From Acidobacteriota bacterium (lineage in GTDB: Bacteria > Acidobacteriota > Thermoanaerobaculia > Gp7-AA8): a stretch of 47,258 nucleotides of DNA. Position numbers and translations under genes: made by a program. Location: the NCBI GenBank assembly GCA_021781455.1, contig JAJXWV010000082.1, positions 1 through 47,258 of the forward strand, written 5' to 3'. Positions within the stretch are counted from its first letter, which is position 1; each line of letters begins with the position of its first letter. Shown in pieces: positions 33,032-41,589 of this stretch. The notes beneath the pieces are model-generated. The model saw only the letters and a program-made list of their open reading frames with translations. It was not told the DNA's origin and ran no database searches.

Positions 33032-33032
33032 G

Positions 33033-33191
33033 TACGAGGAGCGGCTGGTGCTGTCGAACCAGCAGTGGATGGCGCTGCAGAACGAGTTGCAGAACGCCCG
33101 CTCGCAGCGCCAGCAGGATCGTCGCGGCGGCTTCCCCGGTGGACGCGGCCGTGGGGGAATGGGCGGACGCCGGCCAGGGTGGGGCCATTGA
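33033..33191 (+). pseudogene. 3' remnant of a Gly/Arg-rich protein, likely the split lipoprotein
   Basis: The frame encodes YEERLVLSNQQWMALQNELQ then NARSQRQQDRRGGFPGGRGR and GGMGGRRPGWGH before TGA. Upstream the frame continues only antisense to the subtilase. A charged helix plus a Gly/Arg tail fits the end of a small secreted protein, and its composition fits the lipoprotein start at 29239 (SERGRGMGLGGGYRG). Joining them would give about 100 residues. Confidence 0.5.
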
Positions 33192-33197
33192 ACGAAC

Positions 33198-33377
33198 GGG
33201 TAGCGAGTCGCGGGTAGCGAGTAGCGGGTAGCGGGTAGCGAGTAGGGCTCGCCATACAAGTCTTGCCGGGCTTCGCTTGTTAGGCGCATGCGCACGAGCT
33301 CGCTGATCGATGGCTGTACGCTCTCTCCGCTACCCGCTACCCGCTACCCGCTACCCGCTACCCGCTACCCGCTACCC
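33198..33377. repeat. Word-repeat palindrome, word GGGTAGC
   Basis: Seven units of GRGTAGC (33198-33246; alternating GGGTAGC and GAGTAGC, with one GAGTCGC) face seven perfect copies of GCTACCC (33329-33377) across 82 bases. The two arms are not exact mirror images: the right is homogeneous and the left is mixed. It lies between the remnant gene and the M48 protease gene. Confidence 0.93.
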
Positions 33378-33419
33378 GCTGTGCACGCTTTGTGCTCTGT
33401 CCCCGCGCGGGAGGACAAC

Positions 33420-34235
33420 ATGCGTCGCATTCAGATCCTGGGATTTTCTTCACTCGTAGTCGTTGCACTTCTCGCGGGCTGTGCCTCGTCCGGTCCGGGA
33501 GGAGTGAGCAGTGTTTCGCTCGACCAGGAGTGGCAGCTCGGTCAGCAGATGGCTGCGCAGGTCGCGCAGCAGTACAGGTTCGTCAATGACCCGGCCATGC
33601 ACTCGTACATCCAGGCCGTGGGCAATCGCATCGTGGCGCAGACGCCGCTGGCCGGACGTCCGTTCGAGTTCGAGATCATCGACGATCCGTCGGTGAATGC
33701 GTTCTCGATTCCGGGCGGGCACGTCTACCTCAACAGCGGCCTGATCGGGCAGGCCAACCGAGCCGACATGCTGGCCGGCGCCATGGCCCACGAGATCAGC
33801 CATGTGGTGGCGCGCCACGTTCTCAAACAGATCCAGCAGCAGAACGAGATCAACACGATCGGCGCGATTCTCCTCGGGCAGAATCCGAACGCGCTGACAC
33901 AGATCGTGGCGCAGGTGGTCGCGGGGGGAGCGATGGCCCGCTTCAGCCGCGCCGATGAGAAGGAAGCCGACGACCTCGGGTTGCAGTACATGACTGCGGC
34001 CGGCTACGACCCGCACGGCATGCTGGCGTTGTTTCAGAAGCTGCTGGCGCTCGAGCAGGGCGGCAACAGCTCCGTGGCGCGTTTCTTCGCCGACCATCCG
34101 GGCACGCAGAATCGCATCAACGACATCTCCACTCGGATCGCCAGGATGAACAATCCCAGAGGCCTGCAGGACGATCCCACGTACGACGCGATGCAGCGTC
34201 GGTATCCGACCACGATGACGTCGAGCTCGCACTAG
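33420..34235 (+). CDS. M48-family metalloprotease lipoprotein (BepA/LoiP-like)
   Basis: 271 residues with a lipobox LLAGC (Cys21) and the zinc site HEISH (124-128) with third ligand Glu182 (DEKEADDLG). NAFSIPGGHVYLNSGLI is the family's substrate-cleft segment. Expected to sit in the periplasm and degrade misassembled outer-membrane proteins. It has no TPR domain, unlike BepA, so it is closer in length to LoiP. ATG 33420 has a GGGAGGA site; upstream the frame reads through the GCTACCC repeat. Confidence 0.9.
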   Translation: MRRIQILGFSSLVVVALLAGCASSGPGGVSSVSLDQEWQLGQQMAAQVAQQYRFVNDPAMHSYIQAVGNRIVAQTPLAGRPFEFEIIDDPSVNAFSIPGGHVYLNSGLIGQANRADMLAGAMAHEISHVVARHVLKQIQQQNEINTIGAILLGQNPNALTQIVAQVVAGGAMARFSRADEKEADDLGLQYMTAAGYDPHGMLALFQKLLALEQGGNSSVARFFADHPGTQNRINDISTRIARMNNPRGLQDDPTYDAMQRRYPTTMTSSSH

Positions 34236-34246
34236 CACACAACGGA

Positions 34247-34468
34247 CCCGTCACTCTGAGCCGGCGGAGCCGCGGGGAAGGGCGGACGGGTGAGCGGCGT
34301 AGCGCGGCGAAGAGTCTCAAGCTTCCCAATCGTCCCGGTAAGAGACTCTTCGCCGCGCTCCACCGCTCCCGCCTTCCGCCGCCCCCGCGGTTGCGCCGGC
34401 TCAGAGTGACGGGGGCACGGTTGCGCCCTGACCGGGGCGCGGTTCCGCCGGCTCAGGATCAGGATGAC
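34247..34468. repeat. Composite palindrome plus extra half-arm
   Basis: Left end CCCGTCACTCTGAGCCGG at 34247, right end CAGAGTGACGGG at about 34413. The interior pair GCGGCGAAGAGTCTC / GAGACTCTTCGCCGCGC flanks CCCAATCGTCCCGGTAA. After it, 34431-34468 is another partial right arm (GCGGTTCCGCCGGCTCAGGAT). It fills most of the 304-base gap before the aminopeptidase gene. Confidence 0.87.
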
Positions 34469-34539
34469 ACGCGTCCTGCCCGCTGCTTCCTCGTCCGATA
34501 TGCTTCCCTCCGCGGCGCGCGAAGGCGCCAGGAGGTTCC

Positions 34540-36309
34540 GTGAGAGACATCCATTCGTTTGCGCGGCCCGATGAAGCGGTGGTGAAGCATCTGGCGCTGG
34601 ACCTGTCCGTCGACTTCACGCGCCATCAGCTCAGCGGCTCGGCTACGCTGCAGATCGAGCATCGCGGCGCGCGCGAGCTCGTGCTCGACAGCAACGGCCT
34701 GTCCGTCGGCGGCGTGACTCTGGACGACGGCACCTGCGCGAAATTCTCGCTCGGCGAATCGCAGCCGTACCTCGGCCGCGCCCTGACCATCGCCATCGCG
34801 CCGCAGACGAAGTCCGTGAAGATCGATTACCAGACCTCGCCCGATGCGGCCGCGGTGCAGTGGCTCGATCCCCAGCAGACCGCGGGCACGAAGCACCCGT
34901 TCCTCTTCACGCAGTCGCAGGCCATCCTGGCGCGCACGTGGGTGCCGTGTCAGGACACGCCGGGCGTGCGCATGACCTACGAAGCGACGGTGCGCGTACC
35001 GCGGGGGCTCGTGGCCGTGATGAGCGCCGAGAATCCGACGGAGCCGAACGCGGACGGCGTCTACCGCTTCCGCATGCCGCAGCCCATCCCGTCGTATCTG
35101 CTGGCGCTGGCCGTCGGCGATCTCGCTTTCCGCCGGTTAGGCCGCAACAGCGGCGTTTACGCGGAGAAGCCGGTGGTGGAGGCGGCGGCCTGGGAGCTGG
35201 CGGACACGCAGAGGATGATCGATGCCGCGGAGGAGCTGTACGGCCCCTATCGATGGGGCGAGTACGACGTGCTGGTCCTGCCGCCGAGCTTTCCCTTCGG
35301 CGGCATGGAGAACCCGCGGCTGACCTTCGCCACGCCCACGATTCTGGCGGGCGACCGCTCGCTGGTGAGCCTCGTCGCCCACGAGCTGGCGCACTCCTGG
35401 TCGGGAAACCTCGTCACCAACGCCACCTGGAACGACTTCTGGCTCAACGAAGGATTCACCGTCTACTTCGAGCGGCGCATCATGGAGGCGGTCTTCGGCC
35501 GCGACTACTCGGAGATGCTGGCGCGCCTCGGCCTGCAGGACCTCGAAGCGACCGTGCGCGAGCTCGGCCCCGACAGCGCCGACACGCACCTGCTGCTCGA
35601 CCTCACCGGGCGCGATCCGGACGATGCGGCGAACAAGCTCGCCTACGAGAAGGGCTACTTCCTGCTGCGTCTCATCGAAGAGACGGTCGGCCGGGAATCC
35701 TTCGACGCGTTCCTGCGCGACTACTTCGAGCGCCATGCCTTCCAGTCGATGACCACCCGCGCCTTCGTCGACGACCTGCGCAAGAACCTCCTGTCGAAGC
35801 ATCCCGGTGCCGAGGATCGGATCGGAGTGGGGAGATGGGTGGAGGGGCCGGGGATTCCGTCTAACGTTCCCCGCGTGCAGTCCGACGCCTTCGAAAAGGT
35901 CGAGGAGCAGGTGCGCAGGTTCGAGAGCGGCACGCCTGCCGATCAGCTGAAGACCGCCGGCTGGTCGACCCACGAGTGGATTCACTTCCTCCGGCACCTG
36001 CCGGCAGCCCTGACCACGACCCAGATGGCGCAGCTGGACAAGGCCTTCGGCTTCAGTGCCAGCGGCAATTCGGAGATCCTGCACGAGTGGCTGCTGCAGG
36101 CGATCCAGCACGATTACCAGCCGGCCTTCGATGCGCTGGAGAAGTTCCTGCTGAGCCAGGGACGGCGAAAGTTCCTCAAGCCGCTTTACGAGAAGCTCGC
36201 CGAGACCGAGAGCGGACGGACGCGCGCAAAGACCATCTACGGGAAGGCGCGGCCGACGTATCACGCGGTTTCGCGGGGGACGATCGACGGGATCCTGAAG
36301 TGGCGTTAG
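34540..36309 (+). CDS. M1-family aminopeptidase, leukotriene A4 hydrolase-like
   Basis: 589 residues. N-terminal beta domain, then the thermolysin-like catalytic domain with PSFPFGGMENP and HELAHSWSG (His281, Glu282, His285) and Glu304 (NEGFTVYFE), followed by a helical C-terminal domain typical of the LTA4H subgroup (about 400-589). Removes N-terminal residues from peptides. No signal peptide, so cytoplasmic. The start is GTG 34540 with an AGGAGG site seven bases upstream. An OPT transporter follows, suggesting a peptide uptake and degradation pair, though a 362-base gap of repeats separates them. Confidence 0.92.
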   Translation: MRDIHSFARPDEAVVKHLALDLSVDFTRHQLSGSATLQIEHRGARELVLDSNGLSVGGVTLDDGTCAKFSLGESQPYLGRALTIAIAPQTKSVKIDYQTSPDAAAVQWLDPQQTAGTKHPFLFTQSQAILARTWVPCQDTPGVRMTYEATVRVPRGLVAVMSAENPTEPNADGVYRFRMPQPIPSYLLALAVGDLAFRRLGRNSGVYAEKPVVEAAAWELADTQRMIDAAEELYGPYRWGEYDVLVLPPSFPFGGMENPRLTFATPTILAGDRSLVSLVAHELAHSWSGNLVTNATWNDFWLNEGFTVYFERRIMEAVFGRDYSEMLARLGLQDLEATVRELGPDSADTHLLLDLTGRDPDDAANKLAYEKGYFLLRLIEETVGRESFDAFLRDYFERHAFQSMTTRAFVDDLRKNLLSKHPGAEDRIGVGRWVEGPGIPSNVPRVQSDAFEKVEEQVRRFESGTPADQLKTAGWSTHEWIHFLRHLPAALTTTQMAQLDKAFGFSASGNSEILHEWLLQAIQHDYQPAFDALEKFLLSQGRRKFLKPLYEKLAETESGRTRAKTIYGKARPTYHAVSRGTIDGILKWR

Positions 36310-36346
36310 GCCGAACCCCGCCATCCTGAACGCGTGAAACCGCCTC

Positions 36347-36545
36347 CCCCCGTCACTCTGACTCTGAGCCGGCGGAGCCCCCCGTCACTCTGAGCCGGCG
36401 GAGCCGCGGGTGGTTGGGCGGTGCGCGGCGGAGCGCGGCGAAGAGTCTCAAACCTACTGATCGTCCCGGTAAGAGACTCTTCGCCGCGCTCCGCCGCTCC
36501 ACCCACCCGACCTTCCCCGCGGTTCCGCCGGCTCAGAGTGACGGG
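36347..36545. repeat. Composite palindrome with duplicated left arm
   Basis: A first left arm CCCCCGTCACTCTGACTCTG (from 36347, with a six-base internal duplication) is followed directly by a second (from about 36378), then GCGGAGCGCGGCGAAGAGTC, TGATCGTCCCGGTAAGAGAC, and the right arm ending GGCTCAGAGTGACGGGG (36545). The gap 36310-36671 contains no gene. Confidence 0.86.
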
Positions 36546-36671
36546 GAGGGTCCACCGCGATCCATCACATTGCTCCCCGCCGCTTTTCCGGCATCATAGG
36601 CGCCGCAGTCGGTCCTCATCGATTCCACAAACGAGCAGGGGAGAGCCGTGGCCCTCCGCCGGAGGAACTGA

Positions 36672-38732
36672 ATGGAAGCTACCGAAACGAAGTCGCTTCC
36701 CGAGAACGCGTACGTCCCGCTTCCGGACGGAGAGCTGTATCTGCCGATCGTCCCGGCGGCAGAGCAACCGCCGGAGTCGACAGGTCGCGCCATCGGATGG
36801 GGCCTGTTCCTCTGCGTGGTCTTCACCGTCGCTTCGGCCTACTCGGGCCTGAAAGTCGGCCAGGTGATGGAAGCGGCGATCCCGATCTCGATCCTGGCCA
36901 TCGGACTGGCCCGCGTCTATCGCCGCCGTTCCACCGTGCTGGAAAACGTGATCATCACCAGCATCGGCGGCGCTGCGGGCTCGGTCGTGGCCGGCGCGAT
37001 CTTCACCCTTCCCGCGCTCTACACGCTGCACCTCAACCCGCATCCGGTGCAGACCATCTTCATCTGCCTGGCCGGCGGCTGCCTGGGAGTGCTCTTCCTC
37101 ATTCCGCTGCGCCGCTATTTCGTCCGCGAGATGCACGGCCAGCTGCCGTATCCCGAGGCCACGGCCATCACCGAAGTCCTGGTCACCGGCGAGAAGGGCG
37201 GCTCGCAGGCCAAGCTGCTGCTGCAGGCCACGGCTATCGCCGCGGTCTACGACTTCTTCGTAACCACGTTCCAGGTGTGGAAGGAGCTCCTCGATTTCCA
37301 GTTCATCCCGCAGATGAAGATGCTGGCCGAGCGCGCCAAGATCGTCGTCAAGTTCGACGCCATCTCCTTCATCCTCGGTCTTGGCTACGTGATGGGGTTG
37401 CGCTCGTCGATGATTCTCGTGGCCGGCGGCGTGGTGGCGAACTTCGTCCTGGTGCCGCTGATCTTCATGGTCGGCAGCCACGTGCCGGGACTGGTCTATC
37501 CGGGGACGGCGCCCATCGCGCAGATGACCGCGGAGCAGATCTTCCGCAGCTACGTCCGCTACGTCGGCGTGGGCGCGATCGCCACGGCCGGGATCTTCGG
37601 AATCATCAAGTCGCTGCGCGTGATCGTCGGTTCGTTCGGCATCGCCGTGAAGGCGTTCCGCCACGGCGAAGGGGCCGCTCCCGAGCGCACCGATCGCGAC
37701 ATCAGCGTCCTGACCATCCTGATCGGCGTGATCCTGGGCGCCATCGGCGTGGCCGTGTTCTTCGGGACGCTCCGCCCCACTCCGCTTGTCCTCGTGGCCG
37801 GCCTGCTGCTGACGCTCGTCTTCTCGTTCTTTTTCACTTCCGTGGCGGCGAATGCCATCGCCACGACCGCGCGCAATCCCGTGTCCGGCATGACCATGCT
37901 GACGATCATCATTTCGTGCGTGGTCCTGCTGCAGTTCGGCCTGTCGGGGACGACGGGGATGTTCTTCGTGATGGCCATCGCCGGGATGGTCTGCACGGCG
38001 CTGTCGACGTCGGGCCAGACCATCACGGACCTGAAGACGGGCTACTGGATCGGCTCCACTCCGGCGAAGCAGGAGAAGGTGAAGTTTCTCGGTGTGATCG
38101 CGGCGGCAGCGGCGGCCGGTCTGACCATCGTCATGCTGGCGCAGGTGTTCCAGTTCGGCGAGGCGGCGCCGGGCGACACCCGGACGATTCTGGCCGCACC
38201 GCAGGCCTCGATCATGATGGCGCTGGTGGAAGGTTTCATGAACCGGCAGCCGATCGCGTACATGCTCTTCTTCGCCGGCGGGATGATCGCCGTGTCGATC
38301 GAGATGCTGGGCGCGCCGGCGCTGATCTTTGCGCTGGGCATGTATCTCCCTCTGGAGCTGAACACGCCGGCGCTCGTGGGCGGGTTCATCGCCCACCTGG
38401 TGACGCGCAAGTCTGAGCGCGAAGGAGGAGAGCGCGGCCGCACGATGCGCGAGCGCGGCGTGATCATCGCCTCGGGCCTCATGGCCGGCGGCGCGTTAGG
38501 CGGGGTGTTCGGGGCGGCGCTGCGGCTGCTGCCCGGCCCGAAGGACCCGGCCTCCGCCGGGCACTGGTACTCCTCGATGGCCAACCTCCTTCCGCGGTAC
38601 GCCGAAGAGCGCATCCGGACACCGTTCTACGGCAACGACGAGGTCTCGCAGCTCGTCTCCTGCGCGATCTTCGTGGCGCTGTGCCTCTACGTCTGGTTCG
38701 ATTCGACGAGGAAGGTGAAGACCGCCGAGTAG
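36672..38732 (+). CDS. OPT-family oligopeptide transporter
   Basis: 686 residues with about 15-16 hydrophobic segments; typical OPT pattern in the first part (AYSGLKVGQVMEAAIPISIL) and GQLPYPEATAITEVL. Imports small peptides or peptide-like metal chelates through the inner membrane. The N-terminus (about 1-38) is a soluble acidic leader. ATG 36672 has a GGAGG site at 36660-36664. It follows the M1 aminopeptidase on the same strand. Confidence 0.9.
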   Translation: MEATETKSLPENAYVPLPDGELYLPIVPAAEQPPESTGRAIGWGLFLCVVFTVASAYSGLKVGQVMEAAIPISILAIGLARVYRRRSTVLENVIITSIGGAAGSVVAGAIFTLPALYTLHLNPHPVQTIFICLAGGCLGVLFLIPLRRYFVREMHGQLPYPEATAITEVLVTGEKGGSQAKLLLQATAIAAVYDFFVTTFQVWKELLDFQFIPQMKMLAERAKIVVKFDAISFILGLGYVMGLRSSMILVAGGVVANFVLVPLIFMVGSHVPGLVYPGTAPIAQMTAEQIFRSYVRYVGVGAIATAGIFGIIKSLRVIVGSFGIAVKAFRHGEGAAPERTDRDISVLTILIGVILGAIGVAVFFGTLRPTPLVLVAGLLLTLVFSFFFTSVAANAIATTARNPVSGMTMLTIIISCVVLLQFGLSGTTGMFFVMAIAGMVCTALSTSGQTITDLKTGYWIGSTPAKQEKVKFLGVIAAAAAAGLTIVMLAQVFQFGEAAPGDTRTILAAPQASIMMALVEGFMNRQPIAYMLFFAGGMIAVSIEMLGAPALIFALGMYLPLELNTPALVGGFIAHLVTRKSEREGGERGRTMRERGVIIASGLMAGGALGGVFGAALRLLPGPKDPASAGHWYSSMANLLPRYAEERIRTPFYGNDEVSQLVSCAIFVALCLYVWFDSTRKVKTAE

Positions 38733-38763
38733 CGGGAAGCCCGGGCACCCGCCCACCACGCGT

Positions 38764-39056
38764 CCCCGTCACTCTGAGCCGGCGCAGCCGCGGGGGAGGT
38801 TGGGCGGGTGGAGCGGCGGAGCGCGGCGAAGAGTCTCAAAATGCGCGCATCGATGAGTCTTGCCCTTGATCGAGGAGAGCCGGCTCACCGCGATCGTGCA
38901 ATTTGGAGACTCTTCGCCACGCTCCGCCGCGCTCCACCCAACCGCCCTCCCCGCGTCTCCGCCGGCTCAGAGTGACGGGAAATTCACTCCACCGCTCCAG
39001 CTCATCCACCGCTCCCACCCACCCACCGCCCCCGCGTTGCGCCGGCTCAGGATGAC
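38764..39056. repeat. Composite palindrome with an extra right arm, reaching the next gene start
   Basis: Left arm from 38764, interior GGCGGAGCGCGGCGAAGAGTCTC-type, the shared spacer CTCACCGCGATCGTGCAAT (38884-38902), right arm to 38979, and a second right arm 38984-39056 ending GGCTCAGGATGAC. The ATG of the outer-membrane factor gene is only ten bases further on (39067), and no independent Shine-Dalgarno is present, so the element supplies the gene's leader. Confidence 0.87.
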
Positions 39057-39066
39057 CGGACCGATT

Positions 39067-40443
39067 ATGATTTCGTCCGTGCGCCGGTCCCTCCTCCCGC
39101 TTCTGATCCTGTGCGGATGTGTCACTTACGTGCCGCGACCGGTCGATCCGGCGGCGAATGCGAGAACGCTCCAGTCGCGCCGCCTCGACGACCCGGCGCT
39201 GCACGCCTATGCGCAGGAGAGCCTTGGCCGCAACATTGCGCAGTGGCCGCCGGCGCAATGGGACCTCGACCTGCTCACGGCCGCCGCCTTCTACTTCAAT
39301 CCCGAGATCGCCGTGGCCCGGGCCGAGCACGCCACCGCACTGGCCGCGATCCGCACGGCGCGGCAGCGCCCGAACCCGACCGGCAGCGTCTCGCTCGAGC
39401 ACAAGGCACCGACGCCGGAGCAGAGCCCGTGGGTATCGACCTTCGGGTTCGATCTTCCGCTCGAACTGCCTGCCCGGCGGCGGGCCCGCACCGACCAGGC
39501 CATCGCCGCAGCCGAGGCACTGCGATCGCGCGTCAGCGTGGTGGCGTGGGCGATCCGCAGCCGGCTTCGCGGCCGCCTCCTCGACATGTACACCGCGCAG
39601 GAGCGCGCCGCCGTGTTGAAGCGCGAGCTGGACATCGAGCGCGACATCGTGGAGATCTTCACCAGGCGCCTGCAGCTCGGCGAGGCCGCCCAGCCCGACT
39701 TGACTCGCGCCCGCATCGCCCTCGCCCAGACCACGCTGCTCCTCGAGGACACGCGACGCCTGGCCGCGGAAGGGCGGGAGGGCGCGGCGGGAGCGGTGGG
39801 GGTGGGCGTGGCGGCCCTGGGGGACGGAACGATTGATATCAATACATTCCAGGGGCCGCCGCCGGTCGTCGACGAGACCCTTCGTGATGCCGCCCTCACC
39901 GGCCGCGCCGACATCCTCGCCCGGCTTCACGATTACGCCGCCGCGGAGGCCGCTCTTCGCCTCGAAGTGACCCGGCAATATCCCGACCTGCACCTCGGTC
40001 CGGCCCTGGGATGGGACCAGGGCGTGCGCACCTGGGCGCTGGCCGCTTCGGCCGAGCTGCCCCTCCTCAATCAGCATCGCGGCGAGATCGCCGAAGCCTC
40101 TGCCCGACGCGACGAGGCAGCGGCCCGGTTTACGGCCCTGCAGGCCTCGATCATTGCGGCCTTCGACCTGGCCCGGGCGCAGCTCGCGGCCGCCGAGCAG
40201 AAGCTCGCCGACGCGGACTCGCTCGTCCGTTCCGAGGACGAGCAGGTCGTCACCGCCCGGAAACAGTTCGACGCGGGGGAAGTCGACAGGCTCGCTTTGC
40301 GCAGCTCGGAGCTCGAGCGCGAGGCTGCCGCGCTGGCCCGCGTCGATGCGGACGTCGACGTTCAGCGCGCCGCCGGTGCCGTCGAGGATGCGCTGCAGCG
40401 GCCGCTCGAAGCGGCCATGCCGCGACTGGAGGAAAAGCGATGA
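39067..40443 (+). CDS. TolC/CusC-family outer-membrane factor lipoprotein
   Basis: 458 residues with a lipobox LLILCGC (Cys about 18) and the OEP alpha-helical barrel pattern in two related halves (AAFYFNPEIAVARAEHATAL; LAASAELPLLNQHRGEIAEA). Forms the outer-membrane exit duct of the exporter encoded by the next two genes. The start at 39067 is chosen for the lipoprotein signal; the frame upstream lies in repeat DNA. Its stop overlaps the adaptor start (ATGA). Confidence 0.9.
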   Translation: MISSVRRSLLPLLILCGCVTYVPRPVDPAANARTLQSRRLDDPALHAYAQESLGRNIAQWPPAQWDLDLLTAAAFYFNPEIAVARAEHATALAAIRTARQRPNPTGSVSLEHKAPTPEQSPWVSTFGFDLPLELPARRRARTDQAIAAAEALRSRVSVVAWAIRSRLRGRLLDMYTAQERAAVLKRELDIERDIVEIFTRRLQLGEAAQPDLTRARIALAQTTLLLEDTRRLAAEGREGAAGAVGVGVAALGDGTIDINTFQGPPPVVDETLRDAALTGRADILARLHDYAAAEAALRLEVTRQYPDLHLGPALGWDQGVRTWALAASAELPLLNQHRGEIAEASARRDEAAARFTALQASIIAAFDLARAQLAAAEQKLADADSLVRSEDEQVVTARKQFDAGEVDRLALRSSELEREAAALARVDADVDVQRAAGAVEDALQRPLEAAMPRLEEKR

Positions 40444-41450
40444 AGTACTGGCGCGCGGTTCTGCTCGCGCTCGGCTCCGCGATTGCGGGTGCGCTGATCG
40501 CCCTGGCCATCGTTCGCGGCGGAGCGAAGGAAGCGGACGAACAAAACGCCGCAGAGTCTGCCCGACCCGAACGAGTCGCCGTCGTGAACGGCGAGACCGT
40601 GGTCAGCATCGACGCCGCCACCGCCGAGAAGAGTCACATCGGCGTCGCGCCGCTCGCCGCGGCACAGCATGCGAACGGCTCGCACGCCTTCGCCACCGCC
40701 ATCGACGTAAGAGACCTCGTGAAGGTCCGCAACCAGTACGCAGTCGCTACCGCGCAGGGGGAGCAGGCGCGATCCCGTCTCGCGGCTGCCGAGGCGGAGT
40801 ACGCGCGGCTCAAGGCACTCCACGACGACAATCGAAACATCTCCGATCGTGTGCTTCAGGAGGCAGGGGCCAACCGGAGCGCCGAGCGCGCCAACGCCGA
40901 CGCGGCCGCGGCGACGATGACGGCGGCCGAGGGAACGGTGCGTCAGCGGTGGGGCGATGCCGTGGCCGGCGCCTTTGCGTCGAACGCGCGCTGGGTCGAC
41001 GATCTGATCGCCAACCGAAGTGTTCTCGTGCAGGTGGTCTCGCCCGTGAAGCCTCCGCAGCGCATTGCCATCGAGACGCCGCAGGGCTCGATCGCGGCGG
41101 AGCTCCTCTCCGCGTCGCCCCGCACCGATCCTCGCGTGCAGGGAAGGAGCTGGCTCTATCTCGCGCCATCCGGGGCGATCGTGCCAGGCATGAACCTGAG
41201 CGCGCGCATCACCACCGCGAACGTCGAAAAGGGTGCGCTCGTCCCGCGCGATGCAATCGTCTGGTCCTCCGGTCGTGCCTGGGTCTACGTCGAGAAAGCG
41301 CCCGGCCAGTACGCACGCCGGCCGATCGACGCCACTGTCCTGATGGGCGACGGCTACTTCGTGACCACGCTCCAGCCGGGCCAGCTCGTCGTCACCATCG
41401 GCGCGCAGGAACTGCTGTCCGAGGAGAACAGGCCGAAGGTGGAAGATTGA
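40440..41450 (+). CDS. RND periplasmic adaptor protein, short form
   Basis: 336 residues with an N-terminal membrane anchor (about 5-25). The order is a first beta region (VVSIDAATAEKSHIGVAPL), a helical hairpin (about 87-145), then the beta-barrel and membrane-proximal parts (VSPVKPPQRIAIETPQG, PGMNLSARITT). The lipoyl-like half motifs that normally flank the hairpin (GxVxxxxVxxGxxVxxGq) are not visible, so this is a reduced adaptor, a known variant in some metal-type exporters. The ATGA overlap shows coupling to the outer-membrane factor. Confidence 0.82.
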   Translation: MKYWRAVLLALGSAIAGALIALAIVRGGAKEADEQNAAESARPERVAVVNGETVVSIDAATAEKSHIGVAPLAAAQHANGSHAFATAIDVRDLVKVRNQYAVATAQGEQARSRLAAAEAEYARLKALHDDNRNISDRVLQEAGANRSAERANADAAAATMTAAEGTVRQRWGDAVAGAFASNARWVDDLIANRSVLVQVVSPVKPPQRIAIETPQGSIAAELLSASPRTDPRVQGRSWLYLAPSGAIVPGMNLSARITTANVEKGALVPRDAIVWSSGRAWVYVEKAPGQYARRPIDATVLMGDGYFVTTLQPGQLVVTIGAQELLSEENRPKVED

Positions 41451-41464
41451 TGAGGCGGGTGATT

Positions 41465-41541
41465 TTCACCACAGAGGCACAGAGAGCACTGGGTGGAGTG
41501 CGTTCCGTGAATCTCGGTGTTCTCTGTGCCTCTGTGGTGAA
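41465..41541. repeat. Word-repeat palindrome, word CACAGAGG
   Basis: Perfect 21-bp arms (41465-41485, TTCACCACAGAGGCACAGAG plus A; 41521-41541) around 35 bases. It lies inside the exporter operon between adaptor and pump genes, so it must be transcribed and would fold in the polycistronic RNA. A fragment of the same word occurs at about 17232. Confidence 0.92.
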
Positions 41542-41589
41542 TTGGTCCTCGGCTGGAAGTGACCCTGTCGCCCCGACGCGGGGGCGCCC

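Larger units (their letters stand above)
29400..33032. mobile_element. Inserted block with mobility-type genes
   Basis: About 3.6 kb that appears to interrupt a lipoprotein gene. It holds a small minus-strand protein, a winged-helix-like protein coupled to a TraG/HerA-like ATPase, an exported protein and a subtilase lacking its N-terminal half. Parts of it look less GC-rich than the flanks (for example 31263-31330). I see no integrase, no terminal inverted repeats and no target-site duplication, so the ends are approximate: the left is inferred where the lipoprotein frame turns non-typical, the right where the subtilase homology stops and the lipoprotein-like C-terminus begins. Confidence 0.5.

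Noticed and set aside
33032-33295. N-terminal part of the subtilase frame
   Set aside because: It is translated from antisense host coding sequence and GGGTAGC repeats; no protease similarity.
33198-33377. Possible CRISPR array
   Set aside because: The repeated unit is 7 bases with no spacers and the two arrays are inverted; no cas genes are present.
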